From: Phallus indusiatus
Taxonomy: Eukaryota; Basidiomycota; Agaricomycetes; Phallales; Phallaceae
Direction: 5' to 3'
NCBI GenBank assembly: GCA_027605045.1
Contig: JAQFWX010000068.1
Location: 124,001-188,000 of the forward strand
DNA: 64,000 bases
Part shown: positions 57,923 through 64,000 of the stretch, in pieces
Position numbering within the stretch: position 1 is the stretch's first letter
Layout of the letters: every line of letters starts with the position of its first letter
Made by a program: the position numbers and the translations under genes
The notes under the pieces: model-generated
Databases searched by the model: none
What the model was told of the DNA's origin: nothing
The model's input: only the letters and a program-made list of their open reading frames with translations

Positions 57923-60211
57923 TTATGACCCAAGTATATTTGGCCACTTGATTTTGAGTCCCTCAAGCCATCGCATGTATAATAATTCCGCAATGGGGGA
58001 TTTCCTAACAGGCGAGTCTGAATTCATTGACTGCGGTGAAGTAGGACTTGACGGAGATGCCACTGTATCTTCCTCTTGCTCTACGACAACCAACCCTTTG
58101 GCTGTCATCTCACTCTTCCGTACTATCCGTTTGTGCGGAAACAGGCCCTTCGTTGTCGCTATGTGCTGCTTTACGGAATTACTCCTGAATACAAAAGAAT
58201 AGTGTCGTCAATGAATGGACATGAAGCCGAGAAGCAACGAATACACTAACTCATTGATACCAGAAAGAATGTCCAGCACAACATTATAACCCAGTTCTGG
58301 ATTTGCATCTTTCAAATCGGCGAACCCACGAGCAAGCATACTAAGGGCCTCAATTTCACGAGCATCCATATCGTCCCTCGTATGCTTTTGCAGTATCGGG
58401 ATAATGATTTCATCCACCATTGATCGTCCAGCCTTCCCCTGCTCGGATATTGATAGTCCTCGCGAAGATTTTTTAGTCGGACTTCTATTATCAACGCCAT
58501 TAGCACTAGTACCAACGCTACCGTTAGCTTGGCCGGTATTAGAGGTTTGTATTAGTAAAGGATTGTTGGTGTCGCGTGAACGGATGCTTCCTACGAACTC
58601 CCGCGACATACGTAACGAGCCCGCGGCATCGACACGTTTGACCGGCCGTACGGTCTCCATCCTTGTAATGGGGAGGATTAGCAATTGTTTGTTCATAAGA
58701 ACGATAACATACCCATTTCCTAAGTCTGCTGGTCTTAGAGCAGTTCCTTGATTAGTATTATGTCTTGCTGCATAACTGGATCGTTGGCTTGAACGCGAAT
58801 ACGCTGGAGGTGCACCCAACGGTGACGTTGGTAGGTCGTCTTCTGCCAGAAGGTCTGAGGCTGACTTGGCCGCCTTCATATCGTTTCCAATAGGCTAGAT
58901 ATAGCTTTAGAACATTCGTGATATTGTTTGAGTCAAGTGTCAAAGATCACCTTAATGACAACAGTTGAATGTGCAGCGGCGTCGTTACCCATACCGAGAG
59001 GTTCACTTCCGCGGACCGACGCACTTGAAAGGTCTTCAAGATTAAACTCCATATCTTCTTCGTCTCCGATTTCTTCTAAGTCTTGTAGCAAGTCTGGTGA
59101 TACTATCGAACTCGTCACAGTCTCAAAGTTCCATTCACTTCGTATTGTCGCATTCGCATCGTATGTGGCAGTCTGTAAATGCATCGACCCCATGACCTGG
59201 CCATTATTGTTCCCCTTAGCTCGGCGACGATAATCTTGATGACGCTCAATGAGCTCACTCAAACTTGAACTCTTTCGCGCAGTTCGGATAAAGCGATGGT
59301 TGAGAAGTTCTTTTGCGGATGGTCGTGCCGAAGGATCTTTTGTCAGGCATTGCGCCACAAAGTCTTTAAAAGACTGGGAAAAGGGGCCTTCTAAAACGGG
59401 TGGTTTTGCCTTGGGAATAAGGAAGAGCACCCGCATTGGATGGTACTCCGCCAGAGGTGGATCGCCTTTAGCCATTTCTATAGCGGTTATGCCTAGACTC
59501 CATATATCTGCACGGGAGTCATAACCGCCTGTCGGATAACCTCTGGTGCCATCCAAAAAGGAGTGCCAACAAAGGTATGTCGAAGGGTAGCAGTGAGTTG
59601 GGCTGCGACACCGAAATCCGCGAGTTTGACGGATCCAGAAGCCGATAGCAGGACGTTGGCCGCCTTGATATCACGATGAATTTTACCCTCAGAGTGTAGA
59701 TAGTCAAGACCCAAAAGGAGTTCACGGCAAACGGTGGCAATGTGGGCTTCTGAAAAGACGCCTGCTTTGAGTAGGTCAAGACAAGAGCCCCCTGCTAGGT
59801 ATTCCATAACTGTTATGGGATAAAAAATTGATGAGGTTATGGATATTTGGTGAAGTGGTAGTAGTAAACGCAACTGATCCATAATTTATATCCTTTAACG
59901 AAACTACCATAATATCGGGTGACATATTCCGAATCGCATTGTGCGAGATGGGCTATCTCTTGCTGTATTTCTCCAATGTCATCGTCCGAGTCCTCGAGAT
60001 CTATCTGTTTGATGGCGACAATCTGTTTTGTCTCGTTATGAATACTAATAGATGTCATATGTATGAATGATCGGTATCTTGTCCAATTTGATAACAAAAC
60101 GCACGCTTTATAAACGGTACCAAAACTACCTGTCCCTAGTTTTTCAATGAGAGTATACTGGCTTGATGGATCGGTTTTAGGAGTTTTGGTAGGGGAAGGC
60201 GGGGGTTGCAT
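57923..60211 (-). CDS. Ste20/GCK-type serine/threonine kinase (Sps1/Kic1-like), apparent frameshift
   Basis: A protein kinase of the germinal-centre kinase group, in fungi linked to polarity, septation and cell-wall integrity. The start at 60211 gives [36 protein letters not shown] (Gly loop); an in-frame ATG at 60268 is also possible. [21 protein letters not shown] (catalytic Lys), [33 protein letters not shown] and [13 protein letters not shown] follow. The next block, [25 protein letters not shown], is one base out of frame at 59521-59532 and there is no room for an intron. One added base would give [15 protein letters not shown]. If real, the deletion removes the C lobe and tail. Further exons carry a disordered region and a C-terminal block ([28 protein letters not shown]) typical of fungal GCKs. 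Confidence 0.8.
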
Positions 60212-60646
60212 CCGGCTATTTGATCGACGCAACTGGAGCACGATAAAAGAATGATAAAAGAGTGTCATGGACCATGTTAGCCATGATTACAATGCGTAAC
60301 CAACGAAGAGTGAATCACCATGTATTCCGCACGGAGTCAATTATAGACCTAAAGGGCCACTTCAAACAGGCGATATGTTGGAAAAGTCGTTAAAGCGAAG
60401 AACTCGTGATCGTTAAAGTAGTCGTGACGGGGTAAATCGTTATAAGTTTCGTTTCAATAATGCAGTGAATGCAGCCTCTCATGCGTCGGTAGAGACAGAA
60501 TGAGGAACGCCTTTGTTTGGCTTCGTTTGGCGCGTGTGCTGGAGCGGCTCATGGGCTTCTTTCTCAAACGTCATCGTGATTGTCACACCGTCATGGTCGA
60601 ATAAGATTTTTGACTTTTAATTACTCAATCATTTATGAAGTAATTT
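60212..60646. other. Intergenic
   Basis: Upstream of the kinase and downstream of the F-box gene. No feature was recognised. Confidence 0.4.
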
Positions 60647-62355
60647 CTAATCAACAAGTTTTTCTCTGCAGATTGTTCCGTAGTAGAATTCTCCCCAATT
60701 TTGAGGACAGAGGCGGTGCTGATCTGCCATATTAGCCTCCAACCGTACGAAAGAGTGCTCCAATCTTCTTTCAGAATAATTCCGGCTGAGGTATAAAGTG
60801 TGTTGTGCAATATCGATGTACTTCAACCGAGGGATACTGAAGAGCTGCGTCAAAAGCCCCAGTTGGTGCACGTCGATAATCTGACAGTAAGCGAAGAGAC
60901 CGAATAAATGTGTGAGATTGGGCAGAAGTTGAATTACGGAAATCAACCCCGAGAGTTCCTATTCGGAAGTGTTTATCGTGGGTATATGTCTACCAAATAA
61001 ATGTTGACTCACCGGCACAACATGAGGTTGGATTCCTGGAAGTTGTAGATAACGAATATTAGTAACATGAGCAACGAAGTGCTCCAAGACTTTCATGAGA
61101 TCTATAACGACGATCTCGTCGCATAAAAGTTCGTCGCCGATCAAGCAGCAGCTTTCAAGATTCCTGAGTTGTCGATAAATCCCCTTTTGGGAGGCCAAAG
61201 CTGCATCTGTCAGACGAAGGGTGAGATGGGTCAAGTTCCTAGCAGCGGAAGGGGACAGCAATTGACAAAGAGTCGGAAGGTTTATTTCTTCACTGTTGTT
61301 ATCGTAGTAGAATGATTTGAGTCTCGGTAGGATACCCTCAGTGATAAAATGCTCGGATGAGGCAGGGTATGAAGTCAACGGAAGCGACAAGGTCAGGAGA
61401 TTGGGATGTCTTTCTAGAAACTGTCGTAATTCGCCCGAATCCGGTGTCGCTGTGGGTGTGATTATTGCTATGTTTCGTATTGTCATATGCTCCAGTTTTG
61501 GCCATGAATAGTGAAGAATCTTCGTCTGCACCGTCGGCGATACGCAAATGTAGAGATGAGTGAGCTCTGGTGAATGGAAGAGGAACTCGGAAATGAAATC
61601 GTATTCCGTCCAAGAAACGGAGGCGCAGTGATCTCTGGATTGCCATGTAAATTGATCGGCTGTTGATGAATTGTCATGGATGTCTATATGAATAGCACAT
61701 TTTGTTAGACGGCTGGAATCGAATGTATGCCAAATCTACATATGTGTTAGTTATAGTGAACTTGGCTGATGATGATGAAGACACTGACGGACAACTTCGT
61801 AATATCTAATGGAAGCTTAAGTTCAGGACGCAAGAATCTCGCGAACGGTACTTCTTGAGGGTTCCAGCGAATGTTTACTTCGAACTCCTCTAAAATGGGA
61901 CTCGAAAGGGCGAAAGCATCCATTATTCTTTTGACAGTCGGTCTTGTTGATGAATGAAATATAAATTTGGCTGAATTGAGATTTTTGAGGTAGGGTAGGC
62001 CTCGTACGAGACTCGGGATGCTCCGAGACTGAGTTCCCCAATCCTTCAAGTCCGCTGGTTCTATTTCCACGTCTTCCTCAGTCTGAGTTATAGAGATATG
62101 ATTAAAGACAGGCAGAGAGATAGGGTCATCGCCGATGCATAGCTCCGTTACAAACTTGCGCAGTTGGGGAGGTTCTTCGAGCTGTAACCAAACGGGATTT
62201 TCGCCTAGCAAGGACGATATACGAGATATCCGGGAATACTGAGAAATAAGTTGAAAATATGTGCGGGATGTTAAAGCCAAAACTAGGAGGTCATGATCAT
62301 CCAGGAGAGAAACGATTTCGTAGAGTAGGTGGGTAGGAATCGCCTGCAACGACAT
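60647..62355 (-). CDS. F-box protein with LRR-like C terminus
   Basis: A probable substrate adaptor of SCF ubiquitin ligases. The N-terminal F-box reads IPTHLLYEIVSLLDDHDLLVLALTSRTYFQLISQ. The rest, about 480 residues over three exons, shows irregular Leu-rich repeats (LTHLTLRLTDAAL, LPRLKSFYYDN, HPNLLTLSLPL, LPNLTHLFGL, IPRLKYIDI). Introns: a GTCAGT donor near 61784 to an acceptor before IWHTFDSSRL, and GTGAGT after HVVPV to ELSGL. It ends at 60647 in FYYGTICREKLVD. Agaricomycetes carry large, fast-evolving families of such genes, so a specific target cannot be guessed. Confidence 0.82.
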
Positions 62356-64000
62356 TATTATGTGTGTGGCGGGAGAGTACTAGTGGCTAAGAGGTTATCG
62401 TATGAACAAGAAAGTTAATAAGGCATTTCGACGCCCAAAAATGAAAAGCGCTCCAGGTGTCAGTTGCGACGAACTCGATGATATATCAATCAAATTGGCA
62501 CGAGATCTACGGCAGTACCTCAACACAGCCTCTGCAGGTCGCCTCAGATTTGCGTGTAACAAAGTTGAAGATATGAGAACGTACATCTTTAAGTTCGTAT
62601 GCCATATTTAACTCAAGAACATCCCTGTTTAGAACTCAAAGGTATCGGTCGGTCGTACTGATACTAGGTGTTTAAAGATTTGGAGGCGCATGAGGCTTTG
62701 TCTCACTTTAGGTCCGGCCGAACCTCGTGTTGAACGCGATAGGTGATGATTCGATATTAATGGGAGCTAGAAATATCTATATAAAAGTAAGCTATGCGAA
62801 AGAAAACGAGAGTTCATTACTGCTATATCATGCCTCCCAAAAGGGACTACGGGAATGGTACTCCAACATCTTGGCTGAAGTTTCGCAATAACAGGAATCC
62901 GGGAGTTGTTGCTTCCGACACCTAGTTATTATTGGCTTGAAAGACATTTTATGACTGGTAGTCAGTTAAGGACGTTTTGGCATAGAAGACGCTGAACCGT
63001 ACATCCCAAATAAGGCCCGGAGGTGCAGAAGGTCGACCCGTGTACATAGAAATCTGAGGGCGGACATTGATATTTACTGCGTATAACAAGTGGACGGAAG
63101 TTCTTTGGAGTACGTCGGTGGATTTTATGACGAATTTACGTCCAAGGGACAACACTGAACGCAAAAAGTTATGTCAAAGACGCACTCCGAGGTCTGGGTT
63201 TACTAGAGCGCTGCTGAATTCTTCATTAGCTCGTCTATACCATTAATTTAATTACCCACAGCTTAAAATATCATCTTCAAGTCTACGACCGTAGCAGGAT
63301 CTTGGTGTTTGTTTAATCCGCATAGTTCATGGCACACTGTCCAGGTTTACAACAATGGTACATGGCAGTGAGCCAGAGCTTGTCGCTTTTCAAGGAATAG
63401 TGGTACTTGAAGCTTTATTACTTGAGAAAAATGAATAAATATTCTTCAGAACCGATCTGGGTGTATGCCTGGATAGGGGCTTCCAGTCTAGTTAATCAGA
63501 AACCAAATGAATTAGTATGAGGGGATAGAAGACCAGATATCAATACCTTTGCGTCATAAACTTGACAATTATGCGAGAATTGGGAGTTTATTCATTAATA
63601 CGGGGCGAAACGTTGAAATTGACAGAATTGGGGGCTTAACCGGGAAATGTGAAACTGTACTTGGCGCATAAGGATGGGACCGGTAATTGGGGTAGTATTC
63701 TAACTGTAAAATAGAATTTAAGTTTTAATACATTGAAAGAATAAGACAGACCTGGAAATTGATTTTTACACCAAAAACCATTTCAATATTGCAGCAGACG
63801 CTGGGAATAAGCCAGGACGTCATTCTCTGCGTGCAGCGTGAGCCAGCTCAATCTGCTCGAAACCTGTCGGAGTCATCCGGAAATTATGTCGTTTTTGTGA
63901 CAGAATTTGACGACTTCAGTTACAATGAGCTTTTTAAATGGGTGAATCAAAAATCGACTTGGAAAAAGCGAATCAAACTGACGGTCCTCTGCTCTGTCGC
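62356..64000. other. Right edge; TATA box and short frame, no clear gene
   Basis: A good TATA box (TATATAAAAG, 62778-62787) precedes an ATG at 62828 by about 40 bp. That frame runs only 31 codons (MPPKRDYGNGTPTSWLKFRN..., stop near 62925) unless spliced. A 71-codon minus-strand frame at 62949-63164 has no motif. Nothing else was recognised up to the end of the window. Confidence 0.35.

Overview
The window looks like nuclear DNA of a filamentous basidiomycete, most likely an Agaricomycete. The genes are split by many short introns (about 45-75 nt, usually GTRNGT...YAG with a CTRAY-like branch site). The gene set is fungal: a Kha1-type K+/H+ antiporter, chitin deacetylase, a WSC protein, Egh16-like and Kre9/Knh-like secreted proteins, Lcl2 and a tnp2-type CACTA transposon. 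No operons, CRISPR arrays, rRNA or convincing tRNA genes were seen. All families were named by reading motifs by eye; no database search was run.

Layout. 1-1.38 kb: no clear gene. 1.38-9.38 kb: a complete-looking CACTA-superfamily transposon bounded by 16-bp perfect inverted repeats. It carries two divergent genes (a 1042-aa transposase and a 665-aa accessory protein) whose exons all join in phase. 9.5-21.3 kb: a small Kre9/Knh-like secreted protein, a membrane-anchored aspartic protease, mitochondrial hydroxyacid-oxoacid transhydrogenase, a secreted protein with an apparent frameshift, Lcl2 and a proline-rich RGG protein. 21.8-24.3 kb: a DUF202 membrane protein and an Egh16-like secreted protein. 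25.3-29.8 kb: a compact mitochondrial block with complex I assembly factor NDUFAF3, lipoate-protein ligase, complex I subunits NDUFA8 and NDUFA1, and one unknown. 30-37 kb: a REEP/HVA22 membrane protein, splicing factor BUD31 and a Kha1-like antiporter. 39.7-45.7 kb: a third complex I subunit (NDUFB9), a WSC-domain secreted protein and a chitin deacetylase, separated by gene-poor DNA. 46.9-49 kb: ribosomal protein uL29/RPL35 and an unknown intronless protein. 50-57 kb: a local family of small beta-sandwich proteins (three intact copies, one decayed copy, one 3' fragment). 57.9-62.4 kb: a Ste20/GCK-type kinase with an apparent frameshift and an F-box/LRR-like protein.

How it fits together. Four complex I genes plus lipoate ligase and HOT make this region strikingly rich in mitochondrial functions. 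Aspartic protease, chitin deacetylase, WSC, Kre9/Knh-like and Egh16-like proteins form a second theme, the cell surface. No single novel multi-gene system is proven. The best leads are the intact transposon with termini that do not start with CACTA, the beta-sandwich family whose members differ in having a signal peptide, the membrane-tethered protease with a duplicated cytoplasmic motif, and the complex I cluster.
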